Shown in pieces: positions 1-8,827 of a stretch of 64,000 nucleotides of DNA. The position numbers and the translations under genes were made by a program. Source of the stretch: Phyllobacterium zundukense (GTDB lineage: Bacteria > Pseudomonadota > Alphaproteobacteria > Rhizobiales > Rhizobiaceae). A model generated the notes under the pieces. It was given only the letters and a program-made list of their open reading frames with translations. It had not been told where the DNA came from and made no database searches. How positions within the stretch are numbered: position 1 is the stretch's first letter; the number at the start of each line of letters is the position of its first letter. Location: assembly GCF_025452195.1 (NCBI RefSeq), contig NZ_CP104973.1, forward strand, positions 2,711,001 to 2,775,000, given 5' to 3'.

Positions 1-79
1 AATATGGGCGATCCCGGCCGTTCATTGATCTATCTCAATCGCTCCTATCACAGTGCAGGAGACTAGTATCGGAGACGCC

Positions 80-991
80 ATGGCTGAACTGCCGCAATCG
101 ATCGAAGCTACGCTGGCTCTGCTCGAGGCTGGCGGATATGTCGCCGACCGCGCGTTGGCGACGGTGTTGTTCCTCAGCTTGCGAATGAAGAGGCCGTTGT
201 TCCTGGAGGGCGAGGCGGGGGTCGGCAAGACCGAGATCGCAAAAGTACTCGCGGCAACGCTGGACCGGCCGCTAATCCGCCTGCAATGCTATGAGGGGCT
301 CGACGTTTCTTCTGCTGTCTATGAGTGGAACTATGCGGCGCAGATGATCGAGATTCGTCTCGACGAAGCGAGCGGCAAGGTTGATAAGAAAGCCATAGAA
401 CGCAATGTTTTTTCGGAGAAATTCCTTATCCGGCGCCCAGTTCTCCAAGCGCTGTCGGGTAAGCCGGGCAAGGCGCCGATCTTTCTGATCGACGAGCTTG
501 ACCGGACCGATGAAGCTTTCGAAGCCTTCTTGCTCGAAGTGCTGTCGGACTATCAGGTCACCATTCCGGAACTTGGAACGATCCGTGCCGCCGAACCCCC
601 CATCGTCATCATAACGACTAATCGGACTCGCGAGATCCACGACGCACTGAAACGCCGGTGTCTCTATCATTGGGTGGATTATCCCTCGGCTGAACGGGAG
701 CTTGAGATCGTCCGCCGCAAAGTCCCTGCAGCCAATGAGCGCCTGTCAGATGAAATCGTCCGGTACGTGCAGAAATTGCGCGATATGGATCTGTTCAAGC
801 TGCCGGGTGTCGCCGAAACGATCGACTGGGCGGGGGCCTTGACCGAAATGGACAAGTTGGCCTTGGATCCGGAAACAGTATCTGACACGATCGGCGTTTT
901 GCTCAAGTATCAGGATGATATAGCCAGAATTTCCGGCGGCGAGGGGCGGCGGATACTCGATGAGGTCAAGGCGGAACTGAACGCGGCGTGA
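80..991 (+). CDS. coxD: CoxD-like MoxR-family AAA+ ATPase
   Basis: AAA+ ATPase of the MoxR type. The CoxD member of this family acts with CoxE in maturing the [CuSMoO2] centre of aerobic CO dehydrogenase. Visible: Walker A GEAGVGKT at about residues 44-51, Walker B IFLIDELD at about 134-141, and an arginine-rich sensor region (ALKRRCLYHW). I choose the ATG at 80 because GGAG lies at 71-74; a GTG at 53 is in frame but has poorer spacing. The preceding frame 1-66 is open and ends in TAG, so it may be the tail of an upstream cox gene. coxE begins 1 nt after the stop. The role in CO oxidation is inferred from the neighbours; other MoxR/VWA pairs serve other metalloenzymes. Confidence 0.85.
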   Translation: MAELPQSIEATLALLEAGGYVADRALATVLFLSLRMKRPLFLEGEAGVGKTEIAKVLAATLDRPLIRLQCYEGLDVSSAVYEWNYAAQMIEIRLDEASGKVDKKAIERNVFSEKFLIRRPVLQALSGKPGKAPIFLIDELDRTDEAFEAFLLEVLSDYQVTIPELGTIRAAEPPIVIITTNRTREIHDALKRRCLYHWVDYPSAERELEIVRRKVPAANERLSDEIVRYVQKLRDMDLFKLPGVAETIDWAGALTEMDKLALDPETVSDTIGVLLKYQDDIARISGGEGRRILDEVKAELNAA

Positions 992-992
992 C

Positions 993-2225
993 ATGGAAAC
1001 ATTCGCCTCATCACCCGAGACAGCACGGAGCGAAAGCCGCCTTGCGGATAATATCGTCTATTTTGCCCGCACCTTGCGAAAGGCCGGGTTGCGGGTTGGC
1101 CCGGCTTCCGTCAGGGATGCGATCGAGGCGGTTTTGGCCGGTGGTATCGGCTCTCGGGATGATTTTTATTGGACACTGCACAGTGTGCTCGTCAACCGCC
1201 GCGAGGATCATGCGACATTCGATGAGGCGTTCCGGCTTTACTGGCGCTCTCGCGAACTGATCGAGAAAATGCTGGCCATGTTTTCGCCGGTAGCCTTGGC
1301 GCGCGAACGATCAAAGCCAAAGGCTGCCGAAGCTCGCGTAACCAAGGCTCTGTTCAAGGAAAGTGCGCGCAACCAGCCTGGAGAACTCCCGCCCGAGATC
1401 GATGTGGATGCACGTTTGACATTTTCCGGCAAGGAAGTGCTGCGGAGCAAGGACTTTGCCCAGATGTCGGCCGATGAGCTCAGCCAGGCGCGCCGGGCGA
1501 TGGATGAGTTGACGCTGCCCGTCGATGAAGTCAAGACGCGTCGTTTCCGCAGTGACCCCAAGGGCGCGCGTATCGATCCCAGAGCGATGATGCGTGCGAG
1601 CCTGCGGACCGGTGGTGATCTCATATTGCCGAAATTTCGCTCGCGTCGCGAAGTGCACCCGCCACTGGTCGTGCTTGCCGATATTTCCGGTTCTATGAGC
1701 CAATACACCCGCATTTTCCTGCATTTCATGCATGCGATGATGGCCAAGCGTCGCCGGGTCCACTGCTTCGTCTTTGGCACGCGACTGAGCAACATCACGC
1801 GATCCCTGCGCTATCGTGATCCGGACGATGCGATTGCCCATTGCACCGGCGCCGTACAGGACTGGTCGGGGGGTACACGCATCGGAGAGACCTTGCGGGA
1901 ATTCAATCGTCATTGGTCTAGACGCGTTCTCAGCCAGGGTGCAGTAGTGCTGCTCATTACCGACGGACTGGAGCGCGAGAATACGAGCGGCCTTGAAGCC
2001 GAGATGGAGCGGCTGTCGAAATCCTGCCGTCGGCTGATCTGGCTCAATCCCTTGCTCCGATTTGAAGGTTTTGAGCCCCGTGCCCGTGGTGTAAAAGCTA
2101 TGTTACCGTATGTTGACGAGTTCCGTGCCGTGCACAATATGGATGCTTTGGAGGATTTGTGCCGGGCGCTCAGCCGAGCGCGCGACAACGATGACGATCC
2201 GAAGCGCTGGTTGCACCAATATTGA
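993..2225 (+). CDS. coxE: CoxE-like VWA-domain protein
   Basis: Protein of 410 aa with a C-terminal von Willebrand A domain. The MIDAS metal site is complete: D230-x-S232-x-S234 in LADISGSMS, a Thr in GGTRIG near residue 295, and D324 in LITDGLE. The N-terminal 200 residues are helical and charged, typical of CoxE. CoxE works with the CoxD ATPase to insert copper and sulfur into the molybdenum site of CO dehydrogenase, as described for Oligotropha; here that role is by homology. The gene follows coxD with a 1-nt gap and is clearly translationally coupled to it. Confidence 0.85.
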   Translation: METFASSPETARSESRLADNIVYFARTLRKAGLRVGPASVRDAIEAVLAGGIGSRDDFYWTLHSVLVNRREDHATFDEAFRLYWRSRELIEKMLAMFSPVALARERSKPKAAEARVTKALFKESARNQPGELPPEIDVDARLTFSGKEVLRSKDFAQMSADELSQARRAMDELTLPVDEVKTRRFRSDPKGARIDPRAMMRASLRTGGDLILPKFRSRREVHPPLVVLADISGSMSQYTRIFLHFMHAMMAKRRRVHCFVFGTRLSNITRSLRYRDPDDAIAHCTGAVQDWSGGTRIGETLREFNRHWSRRVLSQGAVVLLITDGLERENTSGLEAEMERLSKSCRRLIWLNPLLRFEGFEPRARGVKAMLPYVDEFRAVHNMDALEDLCRALSRARDNDDDPKRWLHQY

Positions 2226-2246
2226 AGTTTGTGGTACTGTCATACA

Positions 2247-2579
2247 ATGCAAAACCCTACTGAACAAATACGCGATCCGTTGCTGATCGCCGAAAGCTGG
2301 ATGGCCGAAGGCCGTGACGTCGCGATTGCCACCGTCGTGGAAACCTGGGGATCGGCACCGCGCCCGGTCGGTAGCCATCTTGTGATCGATGAAGCAGGCA
2401 ATTTCGAGGGTTCGGTTTCTGGCGGGTGTGTTGAAGGTTCGGTCATTGCCGAAGCCATGGATGTGATCAGCCAGGGTACACCCCGCATGCTTGAATTCGG
2501 TGTCGCCGACGAAACCGCCTGGCAGGTCGGTCTGTCCTGCGGCGGACGTATCAAAGTCTATGTCGAACGGCTGGGCTGA
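2247..2579 (+). CDS. XdhC/CoxI family protein, N-terminal domain only
   Basis: About 110 aa matching the N-terminal XdhC_CoxI domain, with the conserved GGCVEGSV signature near residue 65 and a second Cys in LSCGGRIKVY. XdhC proteins bind the molybdenum cofactor, help its sulfuration and deliver it to molybdenum hydroxylases. A full XdhC also has a C-terminal Rossmann domain, which here is the separate next gene, 2 nt away in another frame. The start is set at ATG 2247; the open frame extends to 2229, but that start would follow the coxE stop too closely. Two-gene XdhC arrangements are known in cox clusters, so this is probably a functional split rather than a frameshift. Confidence 0.8.
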   Translation: MQNPTEQIRDPLLIAESWMAEGRDVAIATVVETWGSAPRPVGSHLVIDEAGNFEGSVSGGCVEGSVIAEAMDVISQGTPRMLEFGVADETAWQVGLSCGGRIKVYVERLG

Positions 2580-2581
2580 GT

Positions 2582-3295
2582 ATGGATCCCTATTGTCTGA
2601 AGAAGCTCAATGCAGAACGGCAAGCCCGCCGTGCGGCATTGTTGCTGACTGATCTGGGCGACGGGCGCGACCGCGTGATCAAGGAGGGTGATCCGGTTGC
2701 CGGTCTGCTCGGCGATGCGGTCAGCCAAGCGTTCCTGTCCGGAAAATCGACCCTCGCCGAGATCGAGGGCCGATCGTTCTTCCTAAACGTCCACGTGCCG
2801 TCGCCACGTCTGGTGGTGATTGGCGCTGTGCACATCAGCCAGGCCCTGGCGCCGATGGCAAAGATTGCTGGATACGATATGGAAATTATCGATCCGCGTA
2901 CCGCGTTTGCCACGCCGGAGCGCTTCCCGGATATCAAACTCTTTGCAGAATGGCCGCAGGATATACTCGAGAAGCGACCGCTTGATCACTATACGGCGGT
3001 TGCTGTCGTCACGCATGACCCGAAAATCGACGATCAGGCGCTGGAGCGGGCGCTAAAAGCGGGATGCTTTTACGTCGGCGCGCTGGGCAGCCGCAAGACC
3101 CATGCAAAGCGTGCTGAGCGGCTCAAGGCGCTGGGATTCAACGAGGATGAAATCGCTTTGATTCATTCGCCTATCGGCCTTGATATCGGTGCCGCCAGCC
3201 CCGCTGAGATCGCCGTTGCAGTTATGGCCGAGGTGATCAAGGCATTTCGCGCGAGAGGACTCCAAACTGCGCGGCATCTGGAAAAGACAGCATGA
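2582..3295 (+). CDS. XdhC family protein, C-terminal Rossmann domain
   Basis: 237 aa corresponding to the XdhC C-terminal Rossmann domain: a glycine-poor nucleotide-binding turn (VVIGAVHISQAL, residues about 79-90), the THDPKID motif, and GALGSRKTHAKR followed by HSPIGLDIGAASPAEIA, all typical of XdhC_C. It should act with the preceding small protein to sulfurate and chaperone the molybdenum cofactor. The ATG lies 2 nt after the previous stop with no good ribosome site, so translation is probably coupled. It overlaps the next gene by 4 nt (ATGA). Confidence 0.8.
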   Translation: MDPYCLKKLNAERQARRAALLLTDLGDGRDRVIKEGDPVAGLLGDAVSQAFLSGKSTLAEIEGRSFFLNVHVPSPRLVVIGAVHISQALAPMAKIAGYDMEIIDPRTAFATPERFPDIKLFAEWPQDILEKRPLDHYTAVAVVTHDPKIDDQALERALKAGCFYVGALGSRKTHAKRAERLKALGFNEDEIALIHSPIGLDIGAASPAEIAVAVMAEVIKAFRARGLQTARHLEKTA

Positions 3296-4911
3296 TCTTT
3301 GGTGAAATCCCTATCGAAGATGCGCTTGGCGCCGTCCTTGCGCATTCGACCCATGTCCGGAACGTGAAGCTGAAAAAGGGACATGTCCTCAAGGAGCATG
3401 ACCTTGGGCAATTGCGCGAAGCAGGCGTGACTCACGTCATTGCGGCGCGCTTGCAAGACGCTGATCTCGAAGAAAACGAAGCGGCCAAACGGATAACGGA
3501 AGCATTGCAATGGTCTGGCGTACGGGCGGGGCCAGCATCGACCGGCCGGGTCAATTGTTATGCCGAAACGGCCGGGCTTTTCACGGTAGATGCTGACTTG
3601 ATCAATGCCGTCAATGCGGTCGATCCCTCCGTGACGATCGCGACGTTGAAAGCGTTCGACAGGGTTGAGCAGCAGCAGATGGTTGCGACCATCAAGATCA
3701 TTCCTTTTGCAGTCCCTGTGTCTGTAATTGACAGGATCGCGGAGTTGGCACGTGGTCACACGGCCTTTGGAGTGCGCGGTTTCGCAGGCTCACGCATCGG
3801 TTTGATCCAGACGACACTGGCGTCAATCAAGCCGACAGTGCTCGACAAGACGCGCCGCGTCATCGAAGCACGGATTGCAGCCAACCATGGCGTTGTGACA
3901 TCTGAACTGCGCCCGCCCCATGCGAGCAAACCGCTGGCGGAAGCGATACGCAAGTTGCAGAAAGCAAATGATTTCGTCGTCGTGTTTGGCGCCTCCGCCG
4001 TGGTCGATCAGGATGATATCGTTCCCGCGGCAATCAGGGAGGCAGGCGGCGCTGTTAATCATATCGGCATGCCGGTCGATCCGGGAAATCTGCTGATCCT
4101 CGGCGAACTTGACGAAAAGCCGTTGATCGGCGCTCCCGGTTGCGCGAGAAGCCCCAAGGAAAACGGCTTTGACTGGGTGCTCGACCGGCTGATGGCGAAT
4201 GTGCCGGTGACCAAGTCAGACATCGTCGCAATGGGTGTAGGGGGCTTGTTGATGGAAATTCCGACGCGACCGCAGCCGCGCGATCCACGGCCGCCGACGG
4301 CGCGGCCCGACGTTGCGATCGCTCTGCTCGCTGCCGGTCAGTCGACCCGTATGATGGGTCCAAACAAATTGCTGGCCACTTTCGATGATGTGCCGCTGAT
4401 ACGCCGCTCGGCGCAAACTGCGATCGAGGCGGGTGGGCGCCCTGTCGTCGCCGTGCTCGGGCATATGGCAGAGCAATGCAGCGCGGCGCTGGATGGGCTC
4501 AATGTGGTGATCGCCCTCAACAAGGACTACGCCAGCGGGCTAGCCTCATCGCTGCAAACCGCGATCAGGAACGTACCATCGTCGTCCGATGGCGTGATGA
4601 TGCTTCTGGCCGACATGCCTGCTTTGTCCGTGACTGATCTGCAGGCCATGATCAGGCGTTTTCAAAGCGCCGGCGGTCAATCCGTCGTGAGGGCGACTTT
4701 TGAGGGCAAGCGCGGCAATCCAGTTATCCTGCCACGCATCTTGTTCAACGAAGTGTTCAGTCTGGCGGGTGATGTAGGTGCACGTCATTTGATCGAGCGT
4801 GGCGATATTCCTGTCATCGATGTGGAGCTTGGCGAGGCGGCGGCCCTTGACGTCGATACGCCGGATATGCTGCATCGCGCGGGTGGTACAATTACCGAGC
4901 CCATCCGATAG
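3292..4911 (+). CDS. Molybdopterin-binding (MoeA/MoCF-like) and MocA-like nucleotidyltransferase fusion
   Basis: 539-aa two-domain protein. Residues 1 to about 335 resemble the MoeA/MoCF molybdopterin-binding fold (FGASAVVDQDDIVPAAI, then GMPVDPGNLL and GAPGCARSPKENGFDWVLDR). From about 339 there is a MobA/MocA-type nucleotidyltransferase with LLAAGQSTRM, a KLL just after it, and MLLADMPAL near 436. Such fusions accompany aerobic CO dehydrogenase clusters in rhizobia and probably make the cytosine dinucleotide form of the cofactor; that substrate is inferred. It overlaps the XdhC-C gene by 4 nt and is the last cox accessory gene here. Confidence 0.8.
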   Translation: MIFGEIPIEDALGAVLAHSTHVRNVKLKKGHVLKEHDLGQLREAGVTHVIAARLQDADLEENEAAKRITEALQWSGVRAGPASTGRVNCYAETAGLFTVDADLINAVNAVDPSVTIATLKAFDRVEQQQMVATIKIIPFAVPVSVIDRIAELARGHTAFGVRGFAGSRIGLIQTTLASIKPTVLDKTRRVIEARIAANHGVVTSELRPPHASKPLAEAIRKLQKANDFVVVFGASAVVDQDDIVPAAIREAGGAVNHIGMPVDPGNLLILGELDEKPLIGAPGCARSPKENGFDWVLDRLMANVPVTKSDIVAMGVGGLLMEIPTRPQPRDPRPPTARPDVAIALLAAGQSTRMMGPNKLLATFDDVPLIRRSAQTAIEAGGRPVVAVLGHMAEQCSAALDGLNVVIALNKDYASGLASSLQTAIRNVPSSSDGVMMLLADMPALSVTDLQAMIRRFQSAGGQSVVRATFEGKRGNPVILPRILFNEVFSLAGDVGARHLIERGDIPVIDVELGEAAALDVDTPDMLHRAGGTITEPIR

Positions 4912-4921
4912 GAAATTTCGC

Positions 4922-5797
4922 TTGATCAGGTCCTTTATTCTCGGCGTATTGGCGTTCGTTTGCCTTTCGAGCCCCGCTGCGGCATTGCAGCTCGAACCCT
5001 ACAAGGATGATCTCTTTGCCTATCCCGGGATTCTCAAGACCGGCGACGGCGGCGACTATGTCGTGGTCGATTATAACGAGATGCGGGATATCAACGGTCG
5101 CGATCAGGTGCCGGAACGGCGTGTCAAGCAGAACTACATCTCACTTCAGCCGAAACGTTCGCAAAAGGACCTTGTCGTTACGACAGACAAGGGTCCGCTA
5201 AAGGTCATGGCGGTGGGGGAACTTTCAGGTGCGTCTGTCATTACCATTTATCTGCACGGCCAGGGCGGCAACCGCCAGCAAGGCATGAACGACTTTACGT
5301 TTGGAGGTAACTTCAATCGCCTGAAAAACCTGATGGACCGCAACGAGGGACTCTACATCACACCGGAATTCAGTGACTTCGGTGACAAGGGCGAAAGCGA
5401 AGTCGCAGGTGTGATAGATTATTTCAAGGCGCAATCGCCACAAGCAAAACTCTTCGTCGCTTGTGGGTCGATGGGTGGCTCGTTGTGCTGGAAGCTGGCG
5501 CAGGATGCCGAAACGTCCACGCACATCTCAGGCCTGATCATTCTCGGATCGCTGTGGGATGAGCACTTTATTGGATCAGCTTCGTTTAAACGCCGAGTAC
5601 CGGTCTTCTTCGGCCATGGCAGCCGTGATCCGGTTTTTGCTGTCGAGAAGCAGCAGGCATTTTACCAGAAGATAAGGACATCGGCACCGGGGTATCCCGC
5701 GCGGTTTCATCGATTTGAGAGCGGCAATCATGGTACACCAATTCGCATGACCGACTGGCGCGGGGTACTCAACTGGATGCTGTCGGCCTCCCGCTGA
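4922..5797 (+). CDS. Secreted alpha/beta-hydrolase
   Basis: Protein of 291 aa starting at TTG 4922, with AGGAA at 4910-4914 placed correctly. The longer open frame from 4799 lies inside the previous gene. The N-terminus is a signal peptide: a hydrophobic run ending SSPAAALQ. The hydrolase fold shows YLHGQGGNR (oxyanion region), a nucleophile elbow CGSMGG, an acid in HGSRDPVF, and a His in ESGNHGTP near the end. The substrate is unknown. It follows the cox accessory genes closely and may be cotranscribed with them, although no functional link is evident. Confidence 0.7.
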   Translation: MIRSFILGVLAFVCLSSPAAALQLEPYKDDLFAYPGILKTGDGGDYVVVDYNEMRDINGRDQVPERRVKQNYISLQPKRSQKDLVVTTDKGPLKVMAVGELSGASVITIYLHGQGGNRQQGMNDFTFGGNFNRLKNLMDRNEGLYITPEFSDFGDKGESEVAGVIDYFKAQSPQAKLFVACGSMGGSLCWKLAQDAETSTHISGLIILGSLWDEHFIGSASFKRRVPVFFGHGSRDPVFAVEKQQAFYQKIRTSAPGYPARFHRFESGNHGTPIRMTDWRGVLNWMLSASR

Positions 5798-5812
5798 CAT
5801 CCCGGGATGGAC

Positions 5813-5849
5813 TTGTGGCAATAAAGTCCCATTGTGGCAGTTGTGCCAC
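5813..5849. repeat. Direct repeat TTGTGGCA with inverted TGCCA
   Basis: TTGTGGCA occurs at 5813-5820 and again at 5832-5839, and the second copy forms TGGCA-gttg-TGCCA. This lies between the hydrolase stop and the promoter region of the lipoprotein gene. It may be a protein-binding site or a weak hairpin; there is no U-run, so a rho-independent terminator is unlikely. Confidence 0.3.
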
Positions 5850-5921
5850 TAGACAAATGATAAAAACCGAATAGTTTCCGGCCTATAGCCAATCCTGCGA
5901 TAAGACTTTGCGGAGAGAACC

Positions 5922-6344
5922 ATGCGCCTGCCTACCGATATTTTAAGCCGGATTGCCCCCTTGGCAATTCTTATTCCACTGGCAGCATGTTCTACGACCG
6001 GCGCACCGAGCATGATGCCGACGATGCCGACTTTTGCGCCTGTGCGTCCACCGGTGAACGCCACTCTTGCTCAACCGTGCATTGCTGCAGCATCTTCCAA
6101 ATATTTCATGGGCGAAAGTAACATCAAGGCCATCGATGCCGAACCAGTGGGTGGTGGCGTGAATCAGGTGCGCTTGAAGGTTGATCTCCGCGATGCAATG
6201 TGCACCGTTACCGACAAGGGTAAGGTGCGCTCGGTAGTCGACACAATGCCGAAGAGCGCCGATCAGCTCGCTGCCGAAGAAGCTGCGGCGAGGAAGGCGG
6301 CTGGACAGGCGGCGCCAATCAAGAAATCAAAGAAAAGTAGCTGA
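5922..6344 (+). CDS. Putative lipoprotein of unknown function
   Basis: 140-aa small protein with a lipoprotein signal peptide: a basic N-terminus, a hydrophobic stretch and a lipobox LAAC at about residues 21-24. After a proline- and methionine-rich linker there is a small domain with a Cys pair (QPCIAAA and DAMCTVTDKG) that may form a disulfide, and a Lys/Ala-rich C-terminus ending in a basic tail. GGAGAG precedes the ATG. A strong terminator follows, so it is probably its own transcription unit. I do not recognise a named family. Confidence 0.7.
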   Translation: MRLPTDILSRIAPLAILIPLAACSTTGAPSMMPTMPTFAPVRPPVNATLAQPCIAAASSKYFMGESNIKAIDAEPVGGGVNQVRLKVDLRDAMCTVTDKGKVRSVVDTMPKSADQLAAEEAAARKAAGQAAPIKKSKKSS

Positions 6345-6365
6345 CGTCGTATCCAACTGTACTGG

Positions 6366-6391
6366 ACGGCGCGGTCAAACCGCGCCGTTTT
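6366..6391 (+). terminator. Rho-independent terminator after the lipoprotein gene
   Basis: Perfect 10-bp stem ACGGCGCGGT / ACCGCGCCGT with a CAA loop, followed by TTTTC. It ends transcription of the lipoprotein gene and touches the stop codon of the convergent lipid-kinase gene. Confidence 0.85.
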
Positions 6392-7302
6392 CATATGGAA
6401 AGCCTGACTTGGGGGACAAGAACCTGAAGTTCTCCCACGTGAATGGCGATTTTGACGTCTCGCGCGAGCGGGATCAACTCGCCGTCTATGGTCGCCTTTG
6501 CGCCGCGCCGCAGGTGCGGGAAGTGTAGCTCAACGTCCTTGGCAAGAATTTCGTCGACGTCGGGGTTGCGGCGCCACGACCCGGTCAGAACGCTAAACGC
6601 CAACTTTACTATAGCGCCGGGGGTTAGGCCTCCGGCAACGTAGACGCCCAATTCGCCGTGGTCGACGTTGTCAGGCACCGGTAAAACGCCGCTACCATAA
6701 GGATTATTCGAAATCGAGATAGCGGAAACGGTTCGCTCTGTCGGGATGCCGTCGATGACTAGGCGCACGGCGAAGCGCGGCGGATTGCCCATGGCTTTGG
6801 CGAATGCGCGGATGCTTGCAAGACGCTTACCCCAGCGGGAGCGATACTCCAAGGTGTTGCGGAGCTTGATCATCTGCGGCTGGAAACCAATCGAGAACTG
6901 ATGAACGAAGCTTTCCTCGTTGGCGGTAGAAATGTCGACCGCCTGGATGGTGCCGCTGGCGAGGCTTTCCAAGGCTACGTTAATATCTAGCGGAATTTTC
7001 AGGGCGCGTGCAAAAAGATTCATTGTTCCAGCGGGCAGGACTGCGAGCGGCACCTTTGCTTTCCAGGCAACATCCGCGGCGGCCGAAATCGTGCCGTCGC
7101 CGCCGCCGGCCATGAGAACGTGCTCGCCCACCTCGCTAGCAACTTTTTGCAACGTCTTCACAACACTTTTGCCGGGTACAATCTCGCTCTCAAACGTATG
7201 GCCATGCTTTTCAAAAATTTCCTTGGCTGTTTTCGCGAACAACTTGATATCCATGGTGCGAAACGTACCGCCATCGCGGTTAAAAACAGCATGGATTTTC
7301 AT
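6391..7302 (-). CDS. Diacylglycerol/sphingosine kinase-family lipid kinase
   Basis: 303 aa matching the DAGK catalytic family: an N-terminal Asn-Arg-Asp motif (AVFNRDGGTFR), the nucleotide-binding signature GGGDGTISAAA near residues 66-76, PAGTMNLFARAL near 95-106, and SISNNPYGSG in the second domain. It phosphorylates a lipid hydroxyl with ATP (YegS/DgkB-like); the actual lipid is not predictable. It lies downstream of the glycosidase gene on the same strand with a 72-nt gap and could be cotranscribed. Confidence 0.8.
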   Translation of the reverse strand: MKIHAVFNRDGGTFRTMDIKLFAKTAKEIFEKHGHTFESEIVPGKSVVKTLQKVASEVGEHVLMAGGGDGTISAAADVAWKAKVPLAVLPAGTMNLFARALKIPLDINVALESLASGTIQAVDISTANEESFVHQFSIGFQPQMIKLRNTLEYRSRWGKRLASIRAFAKAMGNPPRFAVRLVIDGIPTERTVSAISISNNPYGSGVLPVPDNVDHGELGVYVAGGLTPGAIVKLAFSVLTGSWRRNPDVDEILAKDVELHFPHLRRGAKATIDGELIPLARDVKIAIHVGELQVLVPQVRLSI

Positions 7303-7374
7303 GTCTGATCCCTTGAATGGGAGGATGCGGAATTCGATCGGAGGATGATCAATTGTCCTGGGAGAAGCAATGCC

Positions 7375-8715
7375 TCAGTCTTGGTTTGGTTCCCGCGATC
7401 CGAGCAGATGAGGGCTTGCAAAGCCAAGGCTTCGCAGAGAATTCTGGATTTCCGGCGCGCTCATGAAGAGCTTCCATAGTAGGCCGCTTCTATGATTTTC
7501 GATCATAGCAATGGTCGGGCCCTGGTCTATGGCGAGGTAGGTTCTGGCGAACCAGTTTCTGGAAAGCGAAAACGCATCGACGAAGCCAAACCTGCCGTTC
7601 ACCTTTCCATGGGGAAGCGTCAGGAAATAACGCAAGGCACGCATGGAGTGTTCTGGAACGTATGGCAGGCTACTGAGGGAGGCAGTGGGGGCAATCAACC
7701 CGAAATCTGAACCAGGCGAACTTACCTTGTAGCCTCTCGGACCGTGACTGGAAGATAGGCCCCAGCATGCTTGACCATAGCCGATATAACCATGTGGATT
7801 GTGAACGCTGTGCAGGTAGTTGATTTCCGCGTGGCTACAATTCTGCAACCAGTAGTCGGCGTAGTGGTCTATAAGGCCACGCGGATCGAGACCGCAGAAA
7901 GAATAGTGTGCAAAGAACATGGGGCCGCCAAAATCCGGGCCCAATGGTAACCTGACGCCGTAATAGTCTCGCCCATTGATGAAGGCGCCATTTGACGCAA
8001 AACCTTCATGATAAATCTCTGGATCGATGCCATGGTCAGGGGAGGCGGCAGCCAGGACGTAAGTGATCAGCGCTTCGTTCCAGCCCCGGATCGGGACATT
8101 GCGCGCCCAGCCAAATTTTGGACTGTGATGCCAATAGAGTAGCTTTTCACCCGGTTTGATGTGGGAATCCCACTGGACCGATCGCCAGATCCGATTGATC
8201 CTGTCACGGATAGCGGTGTTTTCGGGGGCGTGGGAAGCAAAATATTGCCGGACACAAATCAGTCCTTGAACGAGAAGTGATGTTTCAACCAGGTCACCAC
8301 CATCATCCAGGCGTGTAAAGGGTACGGTCGTACCATCCACGCCATTGATGAAGTGCGGAAAGACGCCTCGGTAGCGTTTCGTGCGCTCGAGCGCTGACAA
8401 CATTTTTTCAATGCGGAGCCGTGCTTCATCGCGCGCAATCCAGCCCCGCTCAATGGCAATGAGGACAGCCATGAAACCGAAGCCAGATCCGCCAATGGCG
8501 ACGAGATCATTATTCGGATCGGACGTCCGGCCGGACCGGTCACGCGCGAGACCGCTTTGCGGATGAGCACCTTCCCAGAAATAGCGGAAACTCGCCCGCT
8601 GCACCTGTTCCAGCAGAAAGTCATCGCTGTCGTCCGCATCCAACGGATTTCGCAAATCAACTCTTTGATGCATGGGAAGGTCGAAATCCTTGTCGAGGGC
8701 GTTATGCCGCTGCAT
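7375..8715 (-). CDS. Glucoamylase-like (GH144-type) family protein
   Basis: 446 aa with the glycoamylase-like domain that also forms the C-terminal part of cyclic beta-glucan synthase: LEQVQRASFRYFWEGAHP, SDPNNDLVAIGGSGFGFMAV, and later WHHSPKFGW and AHYSFCGLDPRG. Relatives with known activity cleave beta-1,2-glucans. No signal peptide is visible, so it may act in the cytoplasm. The start is uncertain: the ATG at 8715 lacks a clear ribosome site, and an in-frame ATG at 8673 would remove 14 residues. Confidence 0.75.
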   Translation of the reverse strand: MQRHNALDKDFDLPMHQRVDLRNPLDADDSDDFLLEQVQRASFRYFWEGAHPQSGLARDRSGRTSDPNNDLVAIGGSGFGFMAVLIAIERGWIARDEARLRIEKMLSALERTKRYRGVFPHFINGVDGTTVPFTRLDDGGDLVETSLLVQGLICVRQYFASHAPENTAIRDRINRIWRSVQWDSHIKPGEKLLYWHHSPKFGWARNVPIRGWNEALITYVLAAASPDHGIDPEIYHEGFASNGAFINGRDYYGVRLPLGPDFGGPMFFAHYSFCGLDPRGLIDHYADYWLQNCSHAEINYLHSVHNPHGYIGYGQACWGLSSSHGPRGYKVSSPGSDFGLIAPTASLSSLPYVPEHSMRALRYFLTLPHGKVNGRFGFVDAFSLSRNWFARTYLAIDQGPTIAMIENHRSGLLWKLFMSAPEIQNSLRSLGFASPHLLGSREPNQD

Positions 8716-8827
8716 ATGACAGGTTGCATTGGCGATTTGTCTGATCTCTATAACAACTAGTATGTGTCATGCTGTCTGAGAAGACTGAGATCGAGATCAG
8801 CCATTTAATTTGAGATGAGGCGTAAGA

